Source: Rhodospirillaceae bacterium
Lineage (GTDB): Bacteria; Pseudomonadota; Alphaproteobacteria; Bin65
Length of the DNA stretch: 64,000 nt
Direction: 5' to 3'
NCBI GenBank assembly: GCA_011523655.1
Contig: WTGH01000051.1
Location: forward strand, 62,001 to 126,000
The translations under genes and the position numbers were made by a program. Positions within the stretch are counted from its first letter, which is position 1. Each line of letters opens with the position of its first letter. A model generated the notes under the pieces. That model was not told where the DNA came from. It searched no databases and saw only the letters and a list, made by a program, of their open reading frames with translations. Positions 36,419 to 46,956 of this stretch are shown here, piece by piece.

Positions 36419-37141
36419 ATGATCGACCTTCTCGCCGATCCGCAGGTCTGGATCAGCCTGGCGACGCTGACCGCGCTCGAAATCGTCCTCGGCATCGACA
36501 ACCTGATCTTCATCGCGATCCTGGCCGACCGCCTGCCGGAACGGCAGCGGCAGGCGGCGCGCCGGCTCGGCCTCGGCGCGGCGCTGGTCACCCGCCTTGC
36601 GCTGCTGTTCGTCATCACCTGGCTGGCGGGCCTCAACCAGGCGCTGTTCGCCGTCTTCGGCGAGGAAATATCCTGGCGCGACATCGTGCTGATCGCCGGC
36701 GGCCTGTTCCTGATCGGCAAGGCGACGATGGAGATCGATCACGATCTGGAAGGCGGGCACAAGAGCAGGCCGGCGAAAATCTGGGGCGGTTTCGGCGTCG
36801 TCATCGCCCAGATCGCGGTGATCGATATCGTGTTCTCGCTCGATTCGGTGATCACGGCGGTCGGCATGGCGCGCCATATCGAGGTGATGGTCGCCGCCAT
36901 CGTCATCGCCATCCTCGTGATGCTGCTGGCGGCCGAACCGGTCGGCCGCTTCGTCGCCGCCCACCCGACGATCAAGATGCTGGCGCTGTCCTTCCTGATC
37001 CTGGTCGGGGTCATGCTGGTCGCCGACGGCGCCGGCCTGCACATCCCCAAGGGCTATCTGTATTTTGCCATGGCCTTCGCGCTCGGGGTCGAGACCCTCA
37101 ACCTGCTGGCGCGCAAGGCGCGGACGAGAAAGCGCGGTTGA
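36419..37141 (+). CDS. TerC-family integral membrane protein
   Basis: 240 residues with seven or so membrane segments. The TerC signature is clear: TALEIVLGIDNLIFIAILAD near residue 18 and DIVFSLDSVITAVGMARHIE near residue 138, each with the conserved Asp pair in a membrane helix. Family members handle manganese or other metals, or assist membrane protein insertion. It is the third gene of a run with the helicase and the Hsp15-like gene. Confidence 0.88.
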   Translation: MIDLLADPQVWISLATLTALEIVLGIDNLIFIAILADRLPERQRQAARRLGLGAALVTRLALLFVITWLAGLNQALFAVFGEEISWRDIVLIAGGLFLIGKATMEIDHDLEGGHKSRPAKIWGGFGVVIAQIAVIDIVFSLDSVITAVGMARHIEVMVAAIVIAILVMLLAAEPVGRFVAAHPTIKMLALSFLILVGVMLVADGAGLHIPKGYLYFAMAFALGVETLNLLARKARTRKRG

Positions 37142-37165
37142 AACCGGCGGACCGGGTCCGGACCG

Positions 37166-37648
37166 CTACCGGTAGTGGCGCGGCGGATAGGACAACGGCA
37201 GGACGACCGTGAAGCCGCCATGGCAGCGGATATGACGGTGGCGCGGAACCCGGTGGCGGTGGCCCCGGTCATGGCGATGCCGATGGTTTCGCCAGTGCCC
37301 CCGCGGCCAGGGCTTCGCGGCGAAGCAGGCGAACGGATAAGTGAAGCTCCAGTAGGGCGTGGCCCGGTGGGGATAAGGCCGGTGCGGATAAGGCCGGTGC
37401 CGGTATCGCCAGCGCGGCGGGTAGCCGTGCCGGCCGCGCCACCGGTCGCGACGGGGACGCCAGCGGTCGTGGCGAGGCCCCCACCTGTCGTGGACGAGGA
37501 CCGCTTCCGGCCCGGCATGGCTCCAGGCTGCGCCCGCGGCCACCGCCCGCGCCGGCGCGCCCGGCCCCGCCTGCAGCGGTGCGGCCGGCATCGTCAGGAG
37601 CATGACGAGCGCCGCCGTCGCGAAAACGGATTGCAGCATCGGTTTCAT
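37166..37648 (-). CDS. Small exported His/Arg/Pro-rich protein
   Basis: 160 residues, ATG 37648 with AGGAGAGCTTC in front. A signal peptide (MLQSVFATAALVMLLTMPAAPLQA) is followed by a region of Arg, His, Trp and Pro with short repeats: DRWGPRHDRWRPRRDRWRG, then PYPHRPYPHR. One Cys pair remains near the C-terminus. It is very basic and His-rich, suggesting metal or polyanion binding, but no family is recognised. It is convergent with TerC, 24 bp apart. Confidence 0.65.
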   Translation of the reverse strand: MKPMLQSVFATAALVMLLTMPAAPLQAGPGAPARAVAAGAAWSHAGPEAVLVHDRWGPRHDRWRPRRDRWRGRHGYPPRWRYRHRPYPHRPYPHRATPYWSFTYPFACFAAKPWPRGHWRNHRHRHDRGHRHRVPRHRHIRCHGGFTVVLPLSYPPRHYR

Positions 37649-37709
37649 GAAGCTCTCCTTTCTGTGCAGGCGTCTTCCGCGGAAACCGCGGGACGCGGCC
37701 GCCCCGGCT

Positions 37710-38639
37710 TCAGCCGGTCCATAGCGGCGTCCGCTCCTTGCTCAACACCAGATCCAGCGCGACGGTGCGGTTCTCGTCCTCGGCGGCGAGCAGATCGGCG
37801 GTCAGGTCGTCGAACCGTGCAAGCCGAACGGATTCGGGCGCCTGGTCGTCGGCCAGCAGGGCGGCGTATGGAAAGTGCCCGGCCACGGCGGCGAACAGCG
37901 CAGCCGGTTCGGTGCCGAGACGGCGCAGGCCGTAGGGCCAGTATTCCATGAGGGCGAGGTCCGCCCGGCCGAACAAGGCCGCGCCGCCGGCCAGCGCGTG
38001 GCCTTCTGCGCCCTGGACATCGACCTTGACCAGCACCGGCCCGGCGAGGCTGCCGGCATCGATCAGCGCGTCGACCGGGCGGGCGGAAACCGTCACGGTG
38101 GCACGCGCCGCCTCGCCATAGGCATCGTTGCTGTCGGGCGCGGCCGTGCGCACCCGGTGATCGCCCAGGTTGGCGGGCGCAATCTCGAACGCCAGTTCGG
38201 CCGCCTCGTGCCAGGCCGCCGCCTCATGCACCGTCACGCGCCCGGCGACGCCGTTGCGCTCGACGTTCCGGCGCAGCAACTGCAGATTCGCTGGCTCCGG
38301 TTCGACGGCGTGGCACGCAGCGCCCGCGAGCGCCGCCGGAATGACGGTCGTGCCGATGTTGGCGCCGAGGTCGATCCAGCTGCCCGGACCGTGCGCCGTG
38401 AAGACCGCCTGCATCAGCCGCACGGTCTCGACCGACCAGGACTTGTTCTTGAGGTATTTCAGAATGATTGTGCGGTCGGCCAGGCTGCCTTCCATTTCGC
38501 CGTTCGTGCCGGGAACGACGATGCCCGTTGCGCCGGCTTCCGCCAGAAGATCGAACAGCAGGCGATTGCGCTGCCTTACCGGCAGCGCGCGCATGGCGGC
38601 CGCGACCGCCTCGACGGAACCGGTCTCCCGCTCAGCCAT
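37710..38639 (-). CDS. FkbM-family methyltransferase
   Basis: 309 residues from ATG 38639. The SAM-binding core reads GSWIDLGANIGTTVIPAALA near residue 90, with AVEPEPANLQLLRRNVERNG and the FkbM-specific VLVKVDVQGAEGHAL near residue 210. Family members O-methylate sugars or other small acceptors. Its start codon overlaps the stop of the upstream DUF1772 gene by 8 bp, indicating coupling. Substrate unknown. Confidence 0.82.
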   Translation of the reverse strand: MAERETGSVEAVAAAMRALPVRQRNRLLFDLLAEAGATGIVVPGTNGEMEGSLADRTIILKYLKNKSWSVETVRLMQAVFTAHGPGSWIDLGANIGTTVIPAALAGAACHAVEPEPANLQLLRRNVERNGVAGRVTVHEAAAWHEAAELAFEIAPANLGDHRVRTAAPDSNDAYGEAARATVTVSARPVDALIDAGSLAGPVLVKVDVQGAEGHALAGGAALFGRADLALMEYWPYGLRRLGTEPAALFAAVAGHFPYAALLADDQAPESVRLARFDDLTADLLAAEDENRTVALDLVLSKERTPLWTG

Positions 38640-39159
38640 GCGCGGCGCGCTCCGGGGCGCTGTCGTGCAGCCTGAGAAAAGCCGCGCCGACCAGCAGCAG
38701 GACGGCGGCGCACACCGCGGTCCTGGCAATGTTCCACAGTTGCCATTCCGCGGAGTAGTTCGACCAGATCGCGTCGGCCGCCGTCGTATCCTCCGGAATT
38801 TTCACCGATGCGAGCGCCTCGTTCAGCGGCACGTTGGCCAGCATCGTCAGCGCCAGTCCGCCCGCGAGATAGAGGACGCAGGCAAGGCCGATATACAGCG
38901 CGGAGCGCCGAGCCTGAACTATCCAGGCCACCGAAACGGCGGCAGCCAGAAAGACCGGCGTGCCGAAAAAGGCCAGCGCGAACACCGGATTGCGCACCGA
39001 GGCATTCATCGCCTGCATCGCTGCGATCGCGACCCGCGGATCGGCGCTGTCCAGGCCCCACATCGTCGAACAGACCCAGGCGAAGAAGAAGCCGAAGATG
39101 GCGCCCGTGGCCAGCAGAGCAAGGAACGCCAGAGGCAGCAGGATTTGCTTCGCCGTCAT
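38632..39159 (-). CDS. DUF1772 (anthrone-oxygenase-like) membrane protein
   Basis: 175 residues with four membrane segments (ILLPLAFLALLATGAIFGFF, PVFALAFFGTPVFLAAAVSV, LYIGLACVLYLAGGLALTML, RTAVCAAVLLLVGAAFL). The FAWVCSTMWGLD...AMQAMNASVRNPVF block after the first helix and MLANVPLNEAL after the third match DUF1772, the fold of anthrone oxygenases and many uncharacterised proteins. It overlaps the FkbM gene and is probably cotranscribed. Function unknown. Confidence 0.75.
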   Translation of the reverse strand: MTAKQILLPLAFLALLATGAIFGFFFAWVCSTMWGLDSADPRVAIAAMQAMNASVRNPVFALAFFGTPVFLAAAVSVAWIVQARRSALYIGLACVLYLAGGLALTMLANVPLNEALASVKIPEDTTAADAIWSNYSAEWQLWNIARTAVCAAVLLLVGAAFLRLHDSAPERAAHG

Positions 39160-39250
39160 GCCCGGCTCCGCGCTCTTCGGTTGCCTTCCCCCGAAATTCG
39201 AACGGCCCGGCCGCCGGTTTCCGTCGCCGCCCGGCGCCCCCGGAGCCGCC

Positions 39251-42097
<2,847 letters not shown>

Positions 42098-42196
42098 CCC
42101 GGATTTCCCGTTACGGTCACAGCCGGAAATGCGCGGACGCCCGCTCCACCGCAGGAGACGGCCGGCAGGCCTGGCCGCGGCGCCGGCGAACTGCGG

Positions 42197-43369
42197 CTAC
42201 GCGACCCGGCGCTGCTCGACCGGCCGTTCGCCGAGCGCCTGGAGCGCCGGCATCACGTCCGAGGCGAAGCGGTCCATGTTGGCGTCGGTCAGCTCGGCCG
42301 GCAGGGTGCCGAACTGCAGGAGCGCGATCAGGTTACCGAAACCCATGTCGCCGAAATAGTCGATCAGCCGGTCGCGCACGGTCGCCGCGCTGCCGCAGAC
42401 CATCATGCCCATCTCCATCGCCGGCTCGATGGCGAGGTCGCCGAACATGGCCTTCTTGGCGACGGCGATCCGCTTCATCGACGCGCGCGAGGTATAGCCC
42501 GGCGGCAGCAGGAACTCGATCGGCATGCGGGCGAAGCAGTTGCGGAAATTCTCGAAATGCGGCTTCGCCTCGGCAACCGCGCTTTCGTCGGTCTCGCCGA
42601 CATAGATCGGCACCGCCCATCCGAGCTGGCTGTCGTTGGCGATGTAGCCGTATTCCTGCGCCCGGACGCGGTAGAGATCGAGATATTTCTTCACCGCCGC
42701 GGCCGGGCTGAAGGTTTGCAGATAGGTGTAGCGCCGGTCTGGGTGGCTGGCGAAGTCGATGGTCTCCTGGCTGCCCTGGGACGGAATCCAGACCGGCGGA
42801 TGGGGCTGCTGGTAGGGCCGCGGCCAGGTGTTCACATAGCGGTGCTTGTAGTGCTTGCCGGAGAATTCGAACGGTCCGGTTTCGGTCCAGGCGCGGATGA
42901 TGAGGTCGTGGGCCTCGTGGAAGCGCTCGTGGCTCGACGTCGGGTCGACGCCGAAGACGTGGTATTCCGCGCCGATGCCGCGCACGAAGCCGGTGATCAG
43001 CCGGCCGCGCGTCAGCGTGTCGATCATCGCGTGCTCCTCGGCCAGCGTCAGCGGATGCTGGCGCAGCGGCAATGCGCTGCCGAGGATGCAGATCTTGACC
43101 CGGTGGGTGCGCCGGGCGAGCGACGACGCCATGACGATGGGCGACGGCATCATGCCGTAGGCGGTCTGGTGGTGCTCGTTCACGCCGATGCCGTCGAAAC
43201 CCAGTTCCTCGGCCCGTTCGAGCTGGTTCAGATAGCGCTCGTAGAGCATCGCGCCCTTCTCCGGGTCGTAATGCCGGTTCGACAGCTTGACCCAGGAGGT
43301 GCCGACCTTCCGGACCTCGTCGAGATCGACTTCGGCATAGGGCATCAGGTGGAAGAAGAAGACCTTCAT
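42197..43369 (-). CDS. LLM-class flavin-dependent monooxygenase (luciferase-like)
   Basis: 390 residues. MKVFFFHLMPYAEVDLDEV opens the protein, followed by ERAEELGFDGIGVNEHHQTAYG, with the conserved Glu-His-His, and MIDTLTRGRLITGFVRGIGAEYHVFGVDP. The TIM-barrel luciferase fold is complete. The motif PPVWIPSQGSQETIDFASH is typical of the subgroup near limonene and alkane monooxygenases. It lies 3 bp after an alpha/beta hydrolase gene, so the two are coupled and probably act on one substrate. Confidence 0.87.
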   Translation of the reverse strand: MKVFFFHLMPYAEVDLDEVRKVGTSWVKLSNRHYDPEKGAMLYERYLNQLERAEELGFDGIGVNEHHQTAYGMMPSPIVMASSLARRTHRVKICILGSALPLRQHPLTLAEEHAMIDTLTRGRLITGFVRGIGAEYHVFGVDPTSSHERFHEAHDLIIRAWTETGPFEFSGKHYKHRYVNTWPRPYQQPHPPVWIPSQGSQETIDFASHPDRRYTYLQTFSPAAAVKKYLDLYRVRAQEYGYIANDSQLGWAVPIYVGETDESAVAEAKPHFENFRNCFARMPIEFLLPPGYTSRASMKRIAVAKKAMFGDLAIEPAMEMGMMVCGSAATVRDRLIDYFGDMGFGNLIALLQFGTLPAELTDANMDRFASDVMPALQALGERPVEQRRVA

Positions 43370-43372
43370 GGC

Positions 43373-44155
43373 TCACTCTCCTTGCGCATGGGCCGCGATG
43401 GCGTCGGCCACGGCGTCGGCCTTCTCGATATGCAGGAAATGGCCGGCCCCGGGCACGACCGTGACGCCGGCGCCGGGGATCATTCCGGCGATGGCTTCGG
43501 CGTGATCGGCGGACAGGATGTTATCGTGGGCGCCCCAGACGATATGCGTCGGCACGTCGATCCGGTGCAGCCATTTCGGCAGATGGGGATCGTGCAGCCG
43601 CGGCTCCCAGGCAAGTCGGGCGAAGGACGAGCGGTTCTTGAGCCAGATGTCGTCGGCCTCGACCGCCTCGGGCAGCCGGGCGATCGCGGCCTCGGCAAAC
43701 GCCTGGTCGTGGAAGCCCTGCCGGAAGGTCTCCTCCGGCGACCAGGCGAAGGGATCGCCGGTCGCCAGCCCCGGCACATGGACGCCGGCCGGGCAGACCA
43801 GGGTCAGGCTGGCCAGCCGGGCGGTGCTGCGGACGGCCACCTCCATCGCGATCCAGCCGCCGAGCGACATGCCGGCCAGATGGACGCCGGCAAGGCCCAG
43901 ACGGTCGAGGAAATCGAGGTAGAAGTAGGCGACGTCGCGGATGTTGTCGAACCAGTCCGGCTCGTCCGATCCGCCGAAGCCGGGATGCTCCGGCGCGATC
44001 AGGTCGTAGCGCTCGGCAAGCCGCGTCATGAACGGCAGTTCGATGCCGCCGCCCCCGGCGCCGTGCAGGAACAGCAGCGGCGGGCCGCTGCCGCCGCGCA
44101 GCAGGCTGACGGTGCAATCGCGGACGGTTTCTGTCGATTTCTGCAATCCGGTCAC
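43373..44155 (-). CDS. Alpha/beta hydrolase (MhpC-like)
   Basis: 260 residues from GTG 44155. The catalytic triad is complete: LLFLHGAGGGGIELPFM (oxyanion region), AGMSLGGWIAMEVAV (Ser nucleophile), IVWGAHDNILSADHAEAI (Asp) and VVPGAGHFLHIEKADAV (His). This layout is that of meta-cleavage product hydrolases and related esterases. The LLM oxygenase gene follows by 3 bp, suggesting an oxygenation plus hydrolysis pair. Start uncertain: the GTG has poor spacing to AGAGG. Confidence 0.85.
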   Translation of the reverse strand: MTGLQKSTETVRDCTVSLLRGGSGPPLLFLHGAGGGGIELPFMTRLAERYDLIAPEHPGFGGSDEPDWFDNIRDVAYFYLDFLDRLGLAGVHLAGMSLGGWIAMEVAVRSTARLASLTLVCPAGVHVPGLATGDPFAWSPEETFRQGFHDQAFAEAAIARLPEAVEADDIWLKNRSSFARLAWEPRLHDPHLPKWLHRIDVPTHIVWGAHDNILSADHAEAIAGMIPGAGVTVVPGAGHFLHIEKADAVADAIAAHAQGE

Positions 44156-44188
44156 CTCTATGGTTGAATTGTCCAGGCCGGCACGCGA

Positions 44189-44248
44189 TCAGCCTGCCGT
44201 GCAGCCGCCGTCGATGGGAATGGCGGTTCCGGTGATGCTGCTGCCGCC
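44189..44248 (-). pseudogene. C-terminal remnant of a short-chain dehydrogenase
   Basis: On the minus strand, about 19 codons before a TGA read GGSSITGTAIPIDGGCTAG, the hallmark C-terminal end of SDR enzymes (ITGTxxxIDGGxxA). Nothing upstream continues the SDR fold. It lies between the hydrolase gene and the class IV aminotransferase gene and is evidently the tail of a deleted gene. Confidence 0.7.
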
Positions 44249-44429
44249 GTATCGCGACCGGCGGCCCGAAGGCGCAAGGCGCTATCTGAAGCGGTTCTAC
44301 TACGACACCGCACTGTCGGCGTCGCGCTATCCGCTGAACTGCCTCCGGGAACTCTTCGGTTCGGATTATGCGTCCGTTCCGGAAGCGGTCGTCGAAGCAC
44401 GCGTCCGGCGCCCTCACGCGGCGGTATAG
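44249..44429 (+). pseudogene. C-terminal remnant of an amidohydrolase-2 family gene
   Basis: The + strand frame encodes ARRYLKRFYYDTALSAS followed by YPLNCLRELFGSDYASVPEA, the C-terminal blocks of ACMSD-like amidohydrolases (usually LKRFYYDTALS...LLELVG...ILFGSDYP). Several residues between LREL and FGSDY are missing, indicating internal deletion. There is no start codon or metal-binding N-terminus. It reads through to a stop inside the end of the convergent aminotransferase gene. Confidence 0.65.
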
Positions 44430-45439
44430 TCCACCGGGGTGCCGTGCCAGCCCTCCCAGCGCTTCTGCCAGTAGCGGTCGTGCAGCGCGCGGGTCAGCGG
44501 TCCGGGGCCCGGACCGCCGGCGAGCACGACGCCGTCGACGCTGTTGAGCGGCACGATCCCGCCGGCGCTCGACGTCAGGAAGGCTTCGTCGGCCTGCATC
44601 AGCTCGGCCACGGCAACCTTGCGCACCTCGACCTCGCGGCCGAGATCCCGGACGAGCTCCAGCGCCGTCATGCGGGTGATGCCTTCCAAGCACCAGTCCT
44701 CGGGGGTCGCCACCGTACCGCTCGCGACGACGAAGATATTGGAGCCGGGCGCCTCGGTGAGGTTGCCCGCGCCGTCGGTGAGCAGCGACCACTCGGCGCC
44801 GCGGTCGCCGGCCTCGAACAGGGACATCGCGAAGTCGAGGCCGTTCAGGTTCTTGGCGCGGGGATCGACCGAACTCGGCGGAATGCGGAAATACTCCCGG
44901 CTGACGACCGCGTCGGCGCCCCGCGAACGGCGTTCGTCGTCGGCGATGAAGACATAGGGTATCGCGTAGGCGAAGAAGCGGTTGGCGAAGTTCGCCGGAT
45001 CCGTGCGGTCCGCGGCGCGCTGCGGAGTCGCTCCGCGGGTCACGCCCCACCAGACATAGGCGTCCCGGTATCCGGCCAGCGCCACCAGGCGGTTGAGGAC
45101 GGCCCGTTCCTCTTCGGCCGCGAGCGGGTTGGTCAGCCGCACGCGCTTGCAGGAGGCGGCGAAGCGCCGCTGGTGATCGGCGAGGCGAAAGAAGGAGCCG
45201 CGGCTCACCGAGACCACGTCGTAAACCGCGTCGCCGCGGTTGAAGCCGAGGTCGGCGATCGGCACGCCGGCCCGGTCGAGCGGCGTGAACCGGTCGATGA
45301 CGTAAGCCGCGCCGCCCGCGTAAGTCGCATCGTGCGGCATACGCCGGTGCTCCGAATGGGTCGCCATGATCTCCTGCACGGGCAGCAGCGATGACGCGGC
45401 AGGGGCGTGCGCCCGGTCGGCGGCAAGCGTTTGCGCCAT
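44414..45439 (-). CDS. Class IV aminotransferase (branched-chain / D-amino-acid aminotransferase fold)
   Basis: 341 residues. AYVIDRFTPLDRAGVPIADL and FNRGDAVYDVVSVSRGSFFRL form the N-terminal domain; the PLP lysine lies in DPRAKNLNGLDFAMSLFEA near residue 192; LTEAPGSNIFVVASGTVATP and LEGITRMTALELVRDLG complete the class IV pattern. The substrate may be a branched-chain or D-amino acid, or aminodeoxychorismate. The N-terminal roughly 30 residues are an unusual extension; MATHSEHRRMPHD may be the real start. A palindromic operator-like site lies upstream. Confidence 0.85.
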   Translation of the reverse strand: MAQTLAADRAHAPAASSLLPVQEIMATHSEHRRMPHDATYAGGAAYVIDRFTPLDRAGVPIADLGFNRGDAVYDVVSVSRGSFFRLADHQRRFAASCKRVRLTNPLAAEEERAVLNRLVALAGYRDAYVWWGVTRGATPQRAADRTDPANFANRFFAYAIPYVFIADDERRSRGADAVVSREYFRIPPSSVDPRAKNLNGLDFAMSLFEAGDRGAEWSLLTDGAGNLTEAPGSNIFVVASGTVATPEDWCLEGITRMTALELVRDLGREVEVRKVAVAELMQADEAFLTSSAGGIVPLNSVDGVVLAGGPGPGPLTRALHDRYWQKRWEGWHGTPVDYTAA

Positions 45440-45508
45440 GATCGGTCTCCCTGTTTCGTGCGCCGGGTGGCGTATGCCGTCCGGCCGATAGCCGATTGTC
45501 TCCTGAAA

Positions 45509-45524
45509 TTGGGGTGTACCCCAA
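45509..45524. promoter_or_regulatory. Palindromic operator-like site between divergent genes
   Basis: TTGGGGT-GT-ACCCCAA has perfect 7-bp arms and sits in the 204-bp region between the class IV aminotransferase and the prolyl-tRNA deacylase-like gene. It looks like a regulator-binding site; the binding protein is unknown. Confidence 0.45.
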
Positions 45525-45643
45525 ATCGGATGCGTTCAACCATGACGAAAGGCATCGGCCGCGCCGGTCCCGGCGTGGCGCGGAACCCGGCAATGCACTA
45601 GCATTCGATCCGGAACAGGGCCGAAGGCCGGGAGATGCATGGA

Positions 45644-46165
45644 ATGACCGACCCGCGCGAGCGCCTCTTCAGCCGATTCGAGGAACTCGGTATCGACGCC
45701 GTCGCTGTGCCCTATCCGGCGCACCGGACCGTCGAAGAGGGCAAGGCGCTGCGCGGCGACATGGCCGGGACGTTCACCAAGAACCTGCTGTTGAAGGACA
45801 AGAAGGGCCGCCTGTTCCTGATCGTTGCCCATGAGGACCAGGACCTGGATCTCAAGACGCTGCACAAGCGCCTCGGCGCGAACGGCCGCATGGGGTTCGC
45901 ACCGGCCGATCTGGTGGAACGCGTGCTCGGCGTCATGCCCGGCGCGCTGACGCCGCTCGCCGTGCTGAACGACGATCGAGGCCTGGTGACCGTCGCGATC
46001 GAAGCCGGTCTGATGGATGCCGACCAGCTGAATTTTCACCCGCTGGTCAACACCGAGAGCATCGGCCTCGAACCGGCCGAACTCGTGGCCTTCATCGCTT
46101 CGTGCGGGCGCGCGGCCGTCACCGCGGACCTCGGCGGCATGGCGGGCGTCGGTCCGCTGAACTAG
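45644..46165 (+). CDS. YbaK/ProX-type aminoacyl-tRNA deacylase
   Basis: 173 residues from ATG 45644 (GGAG nine bases upstream); an ATG at 45635 is too close to that site. The YbaK/prolyl-tRNA-synthetase-associated fold shows HRTVEEGKALRGDMAGTFTK with the key Lys-Asn (TKNLLLKDKKGRLFL), KTLHKRLGANGRMGFA and PGALTPLAVLNDD (the Gly-x-x-(T/S)P loop), then NFHPLVNTESIGL. It hydrolyses misacylated tRNAPro, in trans, such as Ala-tRNAPro. Stand-alone gene. Confidence 0.88.
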   Translation: MTDPRERLFSRFEELGIDAVAVPYPAHRTVEEGKALRGDMAGTFTKNLLLKDKKGRLFLIVAHEDQDLDLKTLHKRLGANGRMGFAPADLVERVLGVMPGALTPLAVLNDDRGLVTVAIEAGLMDADQLNFHPLVNTESIGLEPAELVAFIASCGRAAVTADLGGMAGVGPLN

Positions 46166-46241
46166 ACCGGCATTCTCTGCGCGGTTGAGGCACCCGTAAC
46201 GGGCCTCCGGTGCGGCATCGCTGTCAGGCCGCGCGGCTGGT

Positions 46242-46817
46242 CTACTCCCCCATAATCAGGTCGACCATCAGGTCCAGGCAGCGTTCGAGCCGGCGCGACG
46301 GGCCGACCAGAACATAGTTCACCGCGAAGCCGTCGAACGCCATGAACAGGATATGGGCGAGCGCCGTATCCTGCAGTTGCCGGGCCCGGTCGTCCGGCAG
46401 GCAGGACAGGATCAGGTCCGTAATGCGGTGCTCGGCCCAGAGCAGCAGGTCGCGCGAATAGCGGCCTTCGCGGCCGGAGACCGCCAGTCCCTCGACGAAG
46501 GTGTTGCCGAAGGCGCCGTCGGCGGCAGGAAACGTCTTCCAGAGCGTGGCGACGATGATCCGCAGCCGTTGCCGCGGATCGGCGATTTCCGCCGCCTCGG
46601 CTTCGAGCGCCTTGATCTGGTCGCGCAGCCAGGGGCCGTAGATGGCGAACAGGATATCCAGCTTGGAATCGAAATAGACATAGACGTTCGACGGCGAGAT
46701 GCCGGCCCGCTTGGCGATGCCGCGGATCGTCGTCGCGGCGTAGCCCCGCTCCTCGAATTCCCGGCGGGCGCTGTCGACAATGCCGGTGCGGACATCTTCC
46801 TTCTTCGTTTGCGCCAT
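46242..46817 (-). CDS. TetR/AcrR-family transcriptional regulator
   Basis: 191 residues from ATG 46817. The HTH is at residues about 15-50: VDSARREFEERGYAATTIRG, IAKRAGISPSNVYVYFDSK, the standard TetR pattern. The ligand-binding half is helical. It is divergent from a NicX-like gene, and a 23-bp palindrome lies between them, inside a promoter facing this gene, implying autoregulation. The same operator core occurs before the ABC transporter at 55085, so this protein is the likely controller of both loci. Confidence 0.9.
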   Translation of the reverse strand: MAQTKKEDVRTGIVDSARREFEERGYAATTIRGIAKRAGISPSNVYVYFDSKLDILFAIYGPWLRDQIKALEAEAAEIADPRQRLRIIVATLWKTFPAADGAFGNTFVEGLAVSGREGRYSRDLLLWAEHRITDLILSCLPDDRARQLQDTALAHILFMAFDGFAVNYVLVGPSRRLERCLDLMVDLIMGE

Positions 46818-46866
46818 GGCCGAATCGATCTTGACTTGCCTGCCGGAAAAACCGCACCTTGGGGCT

Positions 46867-46889
46867 ATAAACGAACAGCGTTCTTTTAT
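46867..46889. promoter_or_regulatory. TetR operator and tetR promoter, 23-bp palindrome
   Basis: The arms ATAAA-c-GAAC and GTTC-t-TTTAT surround AGC, a near-perfect palindrome. On the minus strand it fills the 17-bp spacer between a -35-like TTGCAT (46893-46888) and a -10-like TTATAG (46870-46865) directed at the TetR gene. Eighteen bases (46872-46889) recur exactly, inverted, at 54969-54986. Confidence 0.7.
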
Positions 46890-46956
46890 GCAACGCCCCC
46901 CGGTCTGCGGGCAAGTGGTGGGGCGGGCGAAGACCGGCGACGGAGGGAGACGGAGC

